Notes: generated by a model from the sequence alone, not told the origin. A DNA stretch of 43,876 nt from Gallionellaceae bacterium (GCA_028695325.1 JAQVJE010000002.1:11859-55734), one strand, 5' to 3'. Shown: positions 8,397-20,069, counted from the stretch's first letter. Made by a program: numbers and translations.

Positions 8397-11300
8397 TCAG
8401 AAGAAGTCATGGCCCTGGCCGGGGCGGGCCGCCGAGGCGGGCGGCGGCGAGGCCGGTGGCGGCGGGGTGGGCTCGGGCGACGGCGCCGGTGGGGGAGCGG
8501 GCGGCGGCGGCGACGGCACCGGCGCTGGCTCGGCCGGTGCTTCCGGCGGCGGCGCAGGCGGCGGCGCGACGGCGCGCGCGGGTGGCAGGACCGGCGGCGG
8601 CGCGTCCGCCGCCTCGAACTCGGCCAGCACTGCCTCCCAGGCTGGCGCCGGGCGCCCGGAACTGGCCACCAGCGGGGCCAGGATGGGCGCCATGGCCTTG
8701 AGCAGCTGCACCGGCAGGGCGCTGGTGAAGCGGTAGCGGGCGGCCGCGGCGCCCGGCACGTAGGCGGTGACGACGCCGTAGAAGCGGTCGTCGAGGAAGA
8801 AGGCGAAGGTGGCGACCCGGTTGACCACGCGGGACTCCCGCACGCCGCCGGGGCCATAGGTCTCGTAGCGGTGATCGCCGGTGCCGGTCTTGCCGCCGAT
8901 CACCAGGGGGGTGCCGGCCGGGCCGCTGTAGGCGCCGGCGACCCGGCGCGCGGTGCCCTCCTCGACCACCTCGACCAGGGCCTGGCGCACCACGCGAGCG
9001 ACCTCGGCCGGAATGATGCGCTCGGCGGCCGGCGGCGGGCCGGCGAACACAGTGTGGTAGGGCGTGTCGGCGGCGAACTCCATGCGCTGGATGGTGGTCA
9101 GCGCCGGCCTGACGCCGTCGTTCAGTATCACCCCCATTAGCTCGGCCAGGGCGGCCGGCCGGTCTGCCGAGGAGCCGATGGCGGTGGCGTAGGACGGCAC
9201 CAGGCTGGCGAACGGGTAGCCGAGGCGGCGCCAGCGCTGGTGGATCTCCTGGAAGGCCTCGATCTCCAGCAGCGACAGTATGCGGTTGTCTTGGGCGTTC
9301 TTGCGCCCGGTCTTGTAGAGCCAGTCGTAGACCTCGATGCGCTCCTGCGCGCTGGCCTTGACCACCTCGTCCCAGCCGGCCTGCGGGTGGTGGCGCAGGT
9401 AGGTGGCCAGCCAGAGTTCGAGCGGGTGCAGCTGGGCGATGTAGGCACGGTCGGCCAGGCTGAAGCGGTCAGGGCCGTAGTCCTCATACAGCCGGGCCAG
9501 CTCGGCGTCGCTCCACTGTGCCGGGTTGCCCAGGCGGCCACGCATGAAGGCGGCGAAGGCGCCGGCCCCGGCGCCGGGCTCCAGGTAGCGGTACACCGCC
9601 GCCAGGCGGGTCGGCTGGGCGCTGAAATGATTGAGCAGCAGGTCGGTGGTCTGCTTTGGGGTGCGGCCGTGGTACTTCTTCCAGAAGCGGGCCAGGAAGG
9701 TCTGCCCCTCGCGGTCGGCGAACTTCATCAGGTAGGCGCGCCGCTCCGGGTCCCCGGCGTCAGCCAGGATGCGGGCGGCGGTGCTGGGGGCGCGGTACAT
9801 GAAGTGGTACACCAGATCGCGCATCAGGCGGATGAAGGGCAGGTTGATCGAGTCGCGCGTCGCCTCCCACAGGTCGACCACGCGGCCGTCGTCGGCGCGC
9901 TTGAAGTTGACGAAGCGGTGCACGCCGCCGCCGGTGTAGAAGGCCTCCCTCGGGTCGGCCGAGTAGTAGCGCCCCATGGCCGCCGTCAGCATCGCCTCCA
10001 GACCCTTGTCGTCGGCCTCGCGCAGCCAGTCCACCACCCATCGGCCGAGGATGTCCTTTTCCGGCACCCGCTGGCGGGCAAGCTGGCGACGCTTGAGGCC
10101 GCCGTACTGCGCGTGCAGCTCGGCCATCACCTGCAGGTAGGTGATCAGAGTGCGCAGCTTGGCCGAGGAGCCCATGTCCAGCTTGGCGCCCTGGTTGATG
10201 TCGAAGGGCTGCCTGAGGCTGTCGGCGCGTACCCGCAGGGCGGCACCGTGCTCGGTCAGCTCGTACAGGGTGAAGCTGTACAACACGCGGCGCAGGTTGT
10301 TGTCGGGTGACAGCATGTTGTAGTCGTAGAGGCCGGCGGCGCGCACGCCGGCGGGCCTGGCGAGGCCGCGCAGGAAGTTGGTAACCCCTTCCTGCACCGG
10401 GCCGTGCAGGGTGGTGGTGACTGTGAGGTCGAGGCGGTCGAGGTCGTACAGGCGCGGCACCCCGAGCAGGCCGGCCAGCTCGATGCGCACGGCGGCGGCG
10501 GCCTTGTCGGCGGCCTGGCCGTTGCCCGGCGGCGGCCCGCTGTGGAAGGCCAGGCGCTGCCGGCGCGCGAGGTCGCGCAGCGCCGGGCTAATCACGCCGG
10601 CCTCGGCGAGCAGACCGAGGTGGGCGTCGGCCTGGGCCTCGAGTTGCGTGCGGCCGCCGGTGAGGTACCAGGACGGCTTACGCTGCGCGATCAGCAGGGC
10701 CAGCACGTGCCTGTAGGCGCGAGCCGTCTCGACGTTTACGCGCGCCTCGGCGAGAAGCCGGTTGACGCGCGCGAAATCGAGCCCGTACCAGGCCGCGAGG
10801 GCGTCGCCGAGGCCGTGCACCTCGCCGAAGCCGGGCACCGCGGCAAGCGGCACGGTGTTGAGGTAGTCGAGCACGATACGGCGCCGGGTCACCAGGGTGT
10901 CGGTGCCGTCCAGGTAGGCGCGCAGCGAGGCCGAGGCCATCTGGCGCAGCTTGTCGCCCGCGGTCATGGTCAGGCCGTCGGGGGAGTGGCGGTATTTCTC
11001 GATCTGGGTGGCCAGGGTGGAGCCGCCCGGCACGTTGCGGCCCGGCTGCACCACCTTGACCATCTTCTCCAGCATGGCGAGGGCCAGGCGATCCCACTCC
11101 ACCGCCGGGTTGCGGCGCGGGTGGTTGGGGTCGAGCAGCTCGCGGTTCTCGATGAACAGCAGGGTGTTGGCCACCACCGGCGGGATGGCGTCGAAATCGG
11201 CGTATACCCGGCGCGGCTGCCGGAAGCTGAAATAGGGCTCGCCGGCGCAGTCCTCCAGGGTAAGGCCGGCGCCTGTCTTCTCACGGTAGGGCAGGAAGAG

Positions 11301-11609
11301 GCCGTAATCGGCCAGCTTGGCCATCTCGGGCGACAGCCTGGCCTGGCGGCTGACCTGGAAGCCGCGTTCCTCCAGGCGGGCGCGGAAGTCCGGCAGGCCG
11401 GCATAACCGAGCCGTATGTCATGCGGCCCGGCGGCAGGGAAGCGGATGCGGTCGCTGGGACCGGGCTCGCTGCGGTAGGTCAGCCGCTTGCCATAGTCGG
11501 CCAGCACCATTGCCTGCAAGGGCGAGGCAGTGAGCTCGTGGAAGGCCACCCCGACCAGGGCAAGCAGGAGCAGACCAGAGCCGAGCCAAAGCCAGTTGCG
11601 CAGGCGCAT
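8397..11609 (-). CDS. Divergent bifunctional penicillin-binding protein (GT51-like + transpeptidase) with Pro-rich C-terminal tail
   Basis: GT51-like VPGGSTLATQIEKY; transpeptidase SSAK, SIN and KTGTG motifs; N-terminal TM; tail PPPVLPPARAVAPPPAPPP... Confidence 0.8.
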   Translation of the reverse strand: MRLRNWLWLGSGLLLLALVGVAFHELTASPLQAMVLADYGKRLTYRSEPGPSDRIRFPAAGPHDIRLGYAGLPDFRARLEERGFQVSRQARLSPEMAKLADYGLFLPYREKTGAGLTLEDCAGEPYFSFRQPRRVYADFDAIPPVVANTLLFIENRELLDPNHPRRNPAVEWDRLALAMLEKMVKVVQPGRNVPGGSTLATQIEKYRHSPDGLTMTAGDKLRQMASASLRAYLDGTDTLVTRRRIVLDYLNTVPLAAVPGFGEVHGLGDALAAWYGLDFARVNRLLAEARVNVETARAYRHVLALLIAQRKPSWYLTGGRTQLEAQADAHLGLLAEAGVISPALRDLARRQRLAFHSGPPPGNGQAADKAAAAVRIELAGLLGVPRLYDLDRLDLTVTTTLHGPVQEGVTNFLRGLARPAGVRAAGLYDYNMLSPDNNLRRVLYSFTLYELTEHGAALRVRADSLRQPFDINQGAKLDMGSSAKLRTLITYLQVMAELHAQYGGLKRRQLARQRVPEKDILGRWVVDWLREADDKGLEAMLTAAMGRYYSADPREAFYTGGGVHRFVNFKRADDGRVVDLWEATRDSINLPFIRLMRDLVYHFMYRAPSTAARILADAGDPERRAYLMKFADREGQTFLARFWKKYHGRTPKQTTDLLLNHFSAQPTRLAAVYRYLEPGAGAGAFAAFMRGRLGNPAQWSDAELARLYEDYGPDRFSLADRAYIAQLHPLELWLATYLRHHPQAGWDEVVKASAQERIEVYDWLYKTGRKNAQDNRILSLLEIEAFQEIHQRWRRLGYPFASLVPSYATAIGSSADRPAALAELMGVILNDGVRPALTTIQRMEFAADTPYHTVFAGPPPAAERIIPAEVARVVRQALVEVVEEGTARRVAGAYSGPAGTPLVIGGKTGTGDHRYETYGPGGVRESRVVNRVATFAFFLDDRFYGVVTAYVPGAAAARYRFTSALPVQLLKAMAPILAPLVASSGRPAPAWEAVLAEFEAADAPPPVLPPARAVAPPPAPPPEAPAEPAPVPSPPPPAPPPAPSPEPTPPPPASPPPASAARPGQGHDFF

Positions 11610-11616
11610 AGGCGGT

Positions 11617-12570
<954 letters not shown>

Positions 12571-12786
12571 CTAACCGCTCGCGGCGCCACTGCATTCTTC
12601 GGCGATTAAAACGACGCTCACCGGCGCGCCGCGGGCGTGCGTCAAATCGCCGCGCGGCAATTTGCCATATTCCGGACTTCAGTATCGTCTTATACATTTC
12701 TGCCCACTTTGCACGGCGTCGTCCGTGCCCGCCGGCCGCCTCGCCACGAGCGGCCGTTCCCTGATTAAACGATCAGCGAGGTGCGC

Positions 12787-13047
12787 ATGGGACCGAACGA
12801 AATGAGCCATGCCGGCGTTCTCCGGCTTGCTCGAGGCGACCACGGCCGGACGGGCGGGCGGCCCAATCTGCGGCGCGAAATCGTCCTCGCGCTGGTCATC
12901 AAGTGCGCCCTGCTGTACGGCCTCTGGTGGGCGTTCTTCGCCCAGGCGCCGAGCAAGCAGGCCATCGCCGAGGACGTCAGCCGCATGCTGTCCGGCGCCG
13001 CGCCCGGAGCAACCGTTTCCCACCCAAGCAAGGAGCCCAAGCCATGA
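12787..13047 (+). CDS. cydP: Cytochrome oxidase putative small subunit CydP
   Basis: Small one-TM protein (REIVLALVIKCALLYGLWWAFFAQAPSK) with ATGA overlap into cydA; matches CydP context and pattern. Confidence 0.75.
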   Translation: MGPNEMSHAGVLRLARGDHGRTGGRPNLRREIVLALVIKCALLYGLWWAFFAQAPSKQAIAEDVSRMLSGAAPGATVSHPSKEPKP

Positions 13048-14645
13048 TCGATCCTGGCGCCGTAGACCTGGCGCGTTTGCAATTCGCAATCACAGCGCTG
13101 TATCACTTCCTGTTCGTGCCGCTCACCCTGGGCATGACCTTCATGCTGGCCATCATGGAGACGGTCTATGTCATGACCGGCAAGAAGGTCTACCTGGACA
13201 TGACCAAGTTCTGGGGCAAGCTGTTCGGCATCAACTTCGCCCTCGGCGTCACCACCGGCCTGACCATGGAGTTCCAGTTCGGCACCAACTGGGCCTACTA
13301 CTCGCACTACGTCGGCGACATCTTCGGCGCCCCCCTGGCCATCGAAGGGCTGCTCGCCTTCTTCCTGGAATCGACCATGGTCGGCCTGTTCTTCTTCGGC
13401 TGGGACCGCCTGTCCAAGGGCGGCCACCTGGTGGTCACCTACCTGGTGGCGATCGGCTCCAACCTGTCGGCGGTGCTGATCCTGATCGCCAACGGCTGGA
13501 TGCAGAACCCGGTCGGCGCCGAGTTCAACCCGATCACCATGCGCATGGAGATGGCCAGCTTCTGGGACCTGGTGTTCAACCCGGCGGCCCAGGCCAAGTT
13601 CGTCCACACGGTGTCGTCCGGCTATGTCACCGCCGCCGTGTTCGTGCTCGGCATCTCGTCCTGGTACCTGCTCAAGAAGCGCGACCTCGACTTCGCCCGC
13701 CGCTCCTTCCGCATCGCCGCCGCCTTCGGCCTGGCCTCGGCCCTGTCGGTGATCGTGCTGGGCGACGAGTCCGGCTATGCCGTGACCGAGCATCAGCAGA
13801 CCAAGCTGGCGGCCATGGAGGGGATGTGGCACACCGAGGCGGCGCCGGCCGGCTTCACCGTGTTCGGCATCCCCGACGAGGCGGCCCGGACCAACCACGG
13901 CGAGGTCAAGATCCCGTTCGCGCTCGGCCTACTGGCCACCCGCTCGGCCAGCACCGAACTGCCCGGCATCGACCGCCTGGAAGTGACCCTCAAGCAGCGT
14001 ATCGAGAACGGCGCCCTCGCGGTCGCCGCCCTGGAAAGTCTGCGCAAGGACAAGGCCGACGCCGAGGCGCAGGCGCAGTTCGCCGCCCACAAGGTCGACC
14101 TGGGCTATGGCCTGTTGCTCAAGAAGTACATCGACGACGTCACCCAGGCCACGCCCGAGATGGTCGCCAAGGCGGTGGACGATGCCATCCCGCCGGTGGC
14201 GCCCCTGTTCTGGAGCTTCCGGGTCATGGTCCTGCTCGGCTTCCTGTTCCTGGCCCTGTTCGTGATCGCCTTCTGGGCCTCGGCCAGGAACAGCTTCGAG
14301 CAGAAGCCCTGGCTGCTCCGGTGGGCGCTCTGGTTCATCCCGATGCCATGGGTGGCCACCCAGGTCGGCTGGATCGTCGCCGAAGTTGGCCGCCAACCCT
14401 GGACCGTGCACGGCGTCCTGCCCACCCACCTGTCGGCGTCCACGCTGACCTCGGGCGAGGTGATGCTGTCCCTGGCCGGCTTCTTCACCTTCTACACCCT
14501 GCTCTTGATCGCCGAGCTGTACCTGATGTTCAAGTATGCCCGCCTGGGCCCCAGTTCGCTGGGCACCGGCCAGTACCACCACGAGGCCGGCGGCGCCATT
14601 CCCTCGGGTGCCGTAGCCGCTCCCGTTTCCGGCAAGGAGGCCTGA
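13044..14645 (+). CDS. cydA: Cytochrome bd ubiquinol oxidase subunit I
   Basis: [43 protein letters not shown] motif; long Q-loop region. Confidence 0.97.
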   Translation: MIDPGAVDLARLQFAITALYHFLFVPLTLGMTFMLAIMETVYVMTGKKVYLDMTKFWGKLFGINFALGVTTGLTMEFQFGTNWAYYSHYVGDIFGAPLAIEGLLAFFLESTMVGLFFFGWDRLSKGGHLVVTYLVAIGSNLSAVLILIANGWMQNPVGAEFNPITMRMEMASFWDLVFNPAAQAKFVHTVSSGYVTAAVFVLGISSWYLLKKRDLDFARRSFRIAAAFGLASALSVIVLGDESGYAVTEHQQTKLAAMEGMWHTEAAPAGFTVFGIPDEAARTNHGEVKIPFALGLLATRSASTELPGIDRLEVTLKQRIENGALAVAALESLRKDKADAEAQAQFAAHKVDLGYGLLLKKYIDDVTQATPEMVAKAVDDAIPPVAPLFWSFRVMVLLGFLFLALFVIAFWASARNSFEQKPWLLRWALWFIPMPWVATQVGWIVAEVGRQPWTVHGVLPTHLSASTLTSGEVMLSLAGFFTFYTLLLIAELYLMFKYARLGPSSLGTGQYHHEAGGAIPSGAVAAPVSGKEA

Positions 14646-14646
14646 C

Positions 14647-15783
14647 ATGTTCGATTACGAAATACTCAAACTGATCTGGTGGCTGCTGGTCGGCGTCCTG
14701 CTGGTCGGCTTCGCCGTCATGGACGGCCACGACATGGGCATGGGGTCGCTGCTGCCCTTCGTGGCCAGGACCGACAGCGAGCGCCGGGTCATGATCAACA
14801 GCGTGGCGCCGCACTGGGACGGCAACCAGGTCTGGTTCATCACCGCCGGCGGCGCCATCTTCGCGGCCTGGCCGATGGTCTACGCGACCGCCTTCTCCGG
14901 CCTCTACTTCGCCCTCATGGCGGTGCTCTGGGCGCTGTTCTTCCGCCCGGTCGGCTTCGACTACCGCAGCAAGGTGCATGACCCGCGCTGGCGCACGGCC
15001 TGGGACTGGGGCCTGTTCGTCGGCTCGGCGGTGCCCGCGCTGCTGTTCGGCGTGGCACTGGGCAACGTCCTGCAAGGGGTGCCCTTCCACTACGACGACG
15101 ACATGCGCTCGATCTACACCGGCACCTTCTGGGCCCTGCTCAACCCGTTCGCGCTGCTGGCCGGGGTGGTCAGCCTGGCGATGATCGTCTTCCACGGCGC
15201 CAACTACCTGATCGTGCGCACCGAGGGTGACGTCCAGCGTCGCGCCGCCCGGGCCTCGTTGATCTTCGGCGTCCTGATGATGACTGGCTTCGCGGTCTGC
15301 GGCCTCCTGGTCGCCGGCATGCAGGGCTACGTCCAGGTGTCCGGCCCCGAGGCCGGCGCGGTGCAGAGCCCGGTCGGCAAGGTGGTCGAGCTGCAGGCCG
15401 GCGCCTGGCTGGGCAACTTCGCCAAGCTGCCGCTGCTGTGGCTCTTCCCGGCCCTCGGCTTCCTGGGTGGCGTCGCCGGCGTGCTGTTCGCCGCGCGCAT
15501 GAAGGGCGTGCATGCCTTCGTGGCCAGTTCGGTGGCCATGCTGGGCATCATCTTCACGGTCGGCATCGCCATGTTCCCGTTCGTGCTGCCGTCCAGCTCC
15601 GATCCGGGCCATAGCCTGACCGCCTGGGACTGCGTGTCGAGCGAACGCACCCTCGACATCATGTTCTGGGTGGCGCTGATCATGACCCCCATCGTGCTCA
15701 GCTACACCGCCTGGGCCTACCGGGTGATGCGCGGCAAGATCACCATCGCCCACATCGAAGCCAACGACCATTCGGTCTACTGA
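14647..15783 (+). CDS. cydB: Cytochrome bd ubiquinol oxidase subunit II
   Basis: [38 protein letters not shown]...[21 protein letters not shown]. Confidence 0.97.
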   Translation: MFDYEILKLIWWLLVGVLLVGFAVMDGHDMGMGSLLPFVARTDSERRVMINSVAPHWDGNQVWFITAGGAIFAAWPMVYATAFSGLYFALMAVLWALFFRPVGFDYRSKVHDPRWRTAWDWGLFVGSAVPALLFGVALGNVLQGVPFHYDDDMRSIYTGTFWALLNPFALLAGVVSLAMIVFHGANYLIVRTEGDVQRRAARASLIFGVLMMTGFAVCGLLVAGMQGYVQVSGPEAGAVQSPVGKVVELQAGAWLGNFAKLPLLWLFPALGFLGGVAGVLFAARMKGVHAFVASSVAMLGIIFTVGIAMFPFVLPSSSDPGHSLTAWDCVSSERTLDIMFWVALIMTPIVLSYTAWAYRVMRGKITIAHIEANDHSVY

Positions 15784-15796
15784 GAAAGGAAACGCT

Positions 15797-15904
15797 ATGT
15801 GGTATTTCGCCTGGGTGCTCGGGGTCTCCGCGGCCGTGATGCTGTCGGTCCTCAACGCCATGTGGTACGAGGCACAGGAATGTGCGGCACAGGACGCCGG
15901 CTAG
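15797..15904 (+). CDS. cydX: Cytochrome bd-I accessory subunit CydX (35 aa)
   Basis: Translated by hand: MWYFAWVLGVSAAVMLSVLNAMWYEAQECAAQDAG*; CydX signature MWYFAW...LNAMW.E; directly downstream of cydB; below the ORF-track cutoff. Confidence 0.92.
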   Translation: MWYFAWVLGVSAAVMLSVLNAMWYEAQECAAQDAG

Positions 15905-15989
15905 GCCAACCTGCCATGCGCCATCGCGCACACCGTGTTTCGCCGGCGCCGCCTGGCGGCGGCCGGCGTGACATCCCCTAGAAGTGCTT

Positions 15990-16017
15990 GTGCCCCGCCT
16001 CGGCGGGGCACTTTTTT
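15990..16017 (+). terminator. Rho-independent terminator of the cyd operon
   Basis: gtgccccgcc tc ggcggggcac tttttt. Confidence 0.85.
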
Positions 16018-16052
16018 ACGGCATGGCGTTTTCTCGCGCCATTCGTTGCGGT

Positions 16053-17129
16053 TCAGCCGTGATACTGCCGGCTCTCCGCCCGGACCGTTTCCACCAGGGC
16101 GGCGACGTTGTCCGGCGGGGTGAACTGGGAGATGCCGTGGCCCAGGTTGAATACGTGGCCGCTGCCCTTGCCGTAGCTGGCGAGGACGCGCTTGGCCTCG
16201 GCCGACACCGCCTCCGGCGTGGTGAGCAGGATGAACGGGTCCATGTTGCCCTGCAGTGCAACCCGGTCGCCGACCTTGCGGCGCGCCTCGCCGATGTCGA
16301 TCGCCCAGTCCAGGCCGACCGCGTCGGCGCCGCAATCGGCGATCTGGTCGAGCCAGAGGCCGCCGCCCTTGGTGAAGACGATGCGCGGCACCACCCGGCC
16401 TTCGCGCTCGCGGGTCAGGCCGGCCATGATGCGGGCCATGTAGGGTAGCGAAAACTCCAGGTAGGCGGCCTGGGTCAGCATGCCGCCCCAGGAGTCGAAC
16501 ACCATCACGGCCTGCGCGCCGGCCTCGATCTGGGCGTTCAGGTAGTCGATCACCGCCGTCGTGGTCACGTCCAGGATGTGATGCATCAGGTCCGGGCGCG
16601 CGTACATCAGCTTCTTCACCTTGGCGTAGGTGTCGCTGCCCTCGCCCTCGACCATGTAGCAGGCCAGGGTGAACGGGCTGCCGGAGAAGCCGATCAGCGG
16701 CACCGAGCCGTCCAGGGCGCGGCGGATCTCGCTCACCGCGTCGATCACGTAGCGCAGCTTGTCGTGCGGGTCCGGCGCAGCCAGGTCGCGGATCTCCCAT
16801 TCCTCGCGCAACGGGCGCTCGAACTTGGGCCCCTCGCCTTCGGCGAAGTAGAGGCCGAGGCCCATGGCGTCGGGCACGGTGAGGATGTCGGAGAACAGGA
16901 TGGCGGCGTCGAGGCCGTAGCGGGCCAGGGGCTGCAGGGTCACCTCGGTGGCCAGCGAGGGCGTCTTGCACAGGTCCAGGAAGCTGCCGGCGCGGGCGCG
17001 GGTGGCGCAGTATTCCGGCAGGTAGCGACCGGCCTGGCGCATCAGCCAGGTGGGGGTGTAGTCGGTCGGCTGGCGCAGCAGGGCGCGCAGGAAGGTGTCG
17101 TTTTTCAGTGCGGTCATTGTCTCGTCCAT
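16053..17129 (-). CDS. hemE: Uroporphyrinogen decarboxylase
   Basis: [40 protein letters not shown] motifs. Confidence 0.97.
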   Translation of the reverse strand: MDETMTALKNDTFLRALLRQPTDYTPTWLMRQAGRYLPEYCATRARAGSFLDLCKTPSLATEVTLQPLARYGLDAAILFSDILTVPDAMGLGLYFAEGEGPKFERPLREEWEIRDLAAPDPHDKLRYVIDAVSEIRRALDGSVPLIGFSGSPFTLACYMVEGEGSDTYAKVKKLMYARPDLMHHILDVTTTAVIDYLNAQIEAGAQAVMVFDSWGGMLTQAAYLEFSLPYMARIMAGLTREREGRVVPRIVFTKGGGLWLDQIADCGADAVGLDWAIDIGEARRKVGDRVALQGNMDPFILLTTPEAVSAEAKRVLASYGKGSGHVFNLGHGISQFTPPDNVAALVETVRAESRQYHG

Positions 17130-17150
17130 CCAGTGATGGCCGCCATTCTA

Positions 17151-17459
17151 TCAAACCGGGCCGGCACCCCGCGGCGGCGTCAGCCAGCCCTGGCTATGGA
17201 ACAGCATGTAGAGGGCCAGGTTGAGGGCCAGGAGGAGGAACACCGCCAGCCAGGCGATGGCGGCATCATGGATGCGGCGCGGGGTGATGGCACGGGTGAG
17301 CCGCCAGACCGGCCGGGTGACGGCGTCGAACAGGCGCCAGATCGCGTTGTCCCGGTGCTTCGGCCCGGCCAGCAGAGCGAGCAGGCCCTTGCCGATGAAG
17401 GTGTAGATCAGCAGCCGGAGCAACAGCTGGGCGACCTGGAACAGGGCGTAGGGCTCCAA
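17151..17459 (-). CDS. Small conserved membrane protein
   Basis: 102 aa, hydrophobic N- and C-terminal segments; tightly spaced between the SSS gene and hemE. Confidence 0.65.
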   Translation of the reverse strand: MEPYALFQVAQLLLRLLIYTFIGKGLLALLAGPKHRDNAIWRLFDAVTRPVWRLTRAITPRRIHDAAIAWLAVFLLLALNLALYMLFHSQGWLTPPRGAGPV

Positions 17460-17460
17460 C

Positions 17461-19362
17461 TCAGCCCCGCAGCGACGGGTAGCGTACGCGTTCGACCAAT
17501 TCCAGGGTCGCCCGATCGGGCGCCGGGGTGAACAGGCTGACCAGCCAGATGGTGACGAAGCCGGCCGGGATGCCGAAGATGCCGGCCGACACGTCGGTGA
17601 TGCCGAGCCACTTGGTCATGCCGTAGAACTTCACCCCGACCAGGTAGAACAGGGTGACGCCGAGGCCCACCAGCATGCCGGCGATGGCGCCCTCCCTGGT
17701 GGCACGCTGCCAGAATATGCCCAGCACCAGGGCTGGGAAGAAGCAGGCGGCGGCGATGGAGAAGGCCCAGGCGACCATGGACAGGATGGTGTCCGGTTTC
17801 AGCGAGGCGACATAGGCGGCGATCAGGGCGACCAGCAGCAGCAGGCCCTTGGACACCGCCAGGCGGCGCGTGGTGGAGGCCTGGCGGTCGATCATCTGGT
17901 AGTAGACGTCGTGCGAGAGGGCGTTGGCGATGGTGAGCAGGAGGCCGTCGGCGGTGGACAGCGCCGCCGCCAGGCCGCCCGCTGCCACCAGCCCGGCCAC
18001 CACGTAGGGCAGGCCGGCGATCTCCGGGGTGGCGAGGACGATGACGTCCGGGTTCAGGGTCAGCTCGGCCAGCTGCAGGATGCCATCGCCGTTGATGTCC
18101 TCCACCTTGACCAGACCCAGCTTGGCCCACGACGCCACCCAGCCGGGCAGCTCGACGATGCTGCTGCCGATGAGGTTGGTGTAGACCTCGTACTTGGCGA
18201 ACACCGCGTAGGCCGGCGCGGTGAAGTAGAGCAGGAAGATGAAGAACAGCGACCAGAACACCGACTCGCGCGCCTCGCGCACCGAGGGCGTGGTGTAGAA
18301 GCGTATCAGCACGTGGGGCAGCGAGGCGGTGCCCACCATCAGGCAGAAGGTCAGGGCGATGAAGTTGAGCCGTGCAGTGTCGCGCTCGGCCTCGGTCTCG
18401 CCCGGGAAGGGCTCGGCGTGATGGTGGATCGGCCGGGCCTTGGCCTCGGCGGTCTCCTTGTCGCGCCGGAGCTGGGCGAGCGACTCGCCGTTGCTGCCGC
18501 TGGCCTCCAGGGCGGCGATGGCGCGGCCGATCTCCTCGGCGCGTGCCCGGTAGGCGTCGCGCGCGGTGGCCTGGGCGGGGTCGGCCATGATCTCCTCCTC
18601 CCGCTCGGTAACCTTCTCCAGCACCGTGCCATAGACCAGCTGCGGCACCGGCATGCTGGTGACCTGGTAGGACATGAACACCACCGGCATCAGGTAGGCG
18701 ATGATCAGGATGATGTACTGCGCCACCTGGGTCCAGGTCACCGCCCGCATGCCGCCCAGGAAGGAGCAGACCAGCAGCCCGGCCAGGCCGACGAAGACGC
18801 CGATCTCGAAGGTGATGCCGAGGAAGCGGCTGGTGATGATGCCGACGCCGTAGATCTGCGCCGTGACATAGGTGAACGAGGCCAGGATGGTGCCGGCCAC
18901 GGCGATGGTGCGGGCGGTGTGGCCGCCGTAGCGGGCACCCATGAAGTCGGGGATGGTGAACTGGCCGAACTTGCGCAGGTAGGGGGCGAGCAGCAGGGCG
19001 ACCAGGACGTAGCCGCCGGTCCAACCCATGACGAAGGCCAGTCCGTCGTAGCCCTTGGCGTACAGGGTGCCGGCCATGCCGATGAAGGAGGCGGCGCTCA
19101 TCCAGTCGGCGCCGGTGGCCATGCCGTTGAAGATGGCCGGCACCCGGCGGCCGGCGACGTAGTATTCGGTCACGTCGGCGGTGCGGCTCACGATGCCGAT
19201 GCCGGCGTAGAGGGCCACGGTGGCGGCCATGAAGGTCCAGCCGATCCACTGGTCCGGCATGCCCATGTACTCGGCCACCGCCAGGGCGAGCACGAACATG
19301 ACGAAGGCGCCGGTATAGAAGCTGTAGTACTTCTTGATCCGGTTGGCGAAGGCGCGCGACAT
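17461..19362 (-). CDS. Sodium:solute symporter family protein (SSS, VC_2705-like), paralog 1
   Basis: MSRAFANRIKKYYSFYTGAFVMF...FNGMATGADWMSAASFIGMAGTLYAKGYDGLAFVMGWTGGYVLVALLLAPYLRKFGQFTIPDFMGARY; ~634 aa. Confidence 0.9.
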   Translation of the reverse strand: MSRAFANRIKKYYSFYTGAFVMFVLALAVAEYMGMPDQWIGWTFMAATVALYAGIGIVSRTADVTEYYVAGRRVPAIFNGMATGADWMSAASFIGMAGTLYAKGYDGLAFVMGWTGGYVLVALLLAPYLRKFGQFTIPDFMGARYGGHTARTIAVAGTILASFTYVTAQIYGVGIITSRFLGITFEIGVFVGLAGLLVCSFLGGMRAVTWTQVAQYIILIIAYLMPVVFMSYQVTSMPVPQLVYGTVLEKVTEREEEIMADPAQATARDAYRARAEEIGRAIAALEASGSNGESLAQLRRDKETAEAKARPIHHHAEPFPGETEAERDTARLNFIALTFCLMVGTASLPHVLIRFYTTPSVREARESVFWSLFFIFLLYFTAPAYAVFAKYEVYTNLIGSSIVELPGWVASWAKLGLVKVEDINGDGILQLAELTLNPDVIVLATPEIAGLPYVVAGLVAAGGLAAALSTADGLLLTIANALSHDVYYQMIDRQASTTRRLAVSKGLLLLVALIAAYVASLKPDTILSMVAWAFSIAAACFFPALVLGIFWQRATREGAIAGMLVGLGVTLFYLVGVKFYGMTKWLGITDVSAGIFGIPAGFVTIWLVSLFTPAPDRATLELVERVRYPSLRG

Positions 19363-19625
19363 CAGCGGCCGTCCTCGGCGACGCCGTATTCCTCGTCCAG
19401 CTCGTTCATGCGGCGGGCGTAGTGGCGCACCAGCAGGACATAGACGATCAGGGCGCCCTGGGCGCCGACCCAGAACGGCAGGGGGAAGTTGAGGAACTTG
19501 ATGTCGGCCAGTTCGCGGGCGAACCACACCACCCCGAAGGTGACGGCAAACCAGATGGCGAGCAGGGTGCCGGTCAGCCTGAGATTGGCCCGCCAGTATT
19601 TGCGATGTCTTTCCGTCAGTTGCAT
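19362..19625 (-). CDS. DUF4212 small subunit partner of SSS paralog 1
   Basis: MQLTERHRKYWRANLRLTGTLLAIWFAVTFGVVWFARELADI...PFWVGAQGALIVYVLLVRHYARRMNELDEEYGV; overlaps the SSS start. Confidence 0.85.
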   Translation of the reverse strand: MQLTERHRKYWRANLRLTGTLLAIWFAVTFGVVWFARELADIKFLNFPLPFWVGAQGALIVYVLLVRHYARRMNELDEEYGVAEDGR

Positions 19626-19789
19626 GCCTGCTCCCGCGCGAGGCCGCCAGTATAGCGGCAGCGCCCGCGCACCCGTAAGGGTCATGTCAGCCTGGGCACC
19701 TACCATCCACGCACCATAAGGGGGTAAAGGGGGCACGTCCCGCCCGGGACGGAGCCGGCTTCAAGTTTAATGGACAAAGGAGAAACACC

Positions 19790-20056
19790 ATGTCTGCACC
19801 CGGGAATTTCGATTCCAATGCCTACTGGAAGGCAACCCTGGGCCTGATCGGCAAGGTCCTGGCAATCTGGTTCATCTGCTCGTTCGGCCTCGGCATCATG
19901 TTCGCCGACCAGATGAACACCATCAGCCTGGGCGGCTATCCGCTCGGTTTCTGGTTCGCTCACCAAGGCTCGATGTACATCTTCGTCGGCCTGATCTTCT
20001 GGTACGCCAAGAAGATGGGCGACATCGACCGCAAGTTCGACGTCCACGAAGAATAA
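19790..20056 (+). CDS. DUF4212 small subunit partner of SSS paralog 2
   Basis: MSAPGNFDSNAYWKATLGLIGKVLAIWFICSFGLGIMFADQMN...FWFAHQGSMYIFVGLIFWYAKKMGDIDRKFDV. Confidence 0.9.
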   Translation: MSAPGNFDSNAYWKATLGLIGKVLAIWFICSFGLGIMFADQMNTISLGGYPLGFWFAHQGSMYIFVGLIFWYAKKMGDIDRKFDVHEE

Positions 20057-20069
20057 GGAGCAAGACCTC

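Noticed and set aside
6872-8701. 609-aa plus-strand ORF opposite hemA
   Set aside because: Shadow ORF in GC-rich DNA; hemA on the minus strand is unambiguous.
12762-12777. ctgat-taaacg-atcag as an FNR/CRP site
   Set aside because: Spacing (N6) does not fit FNR and sequence does not fit CRP; lies too close to the cydP start.
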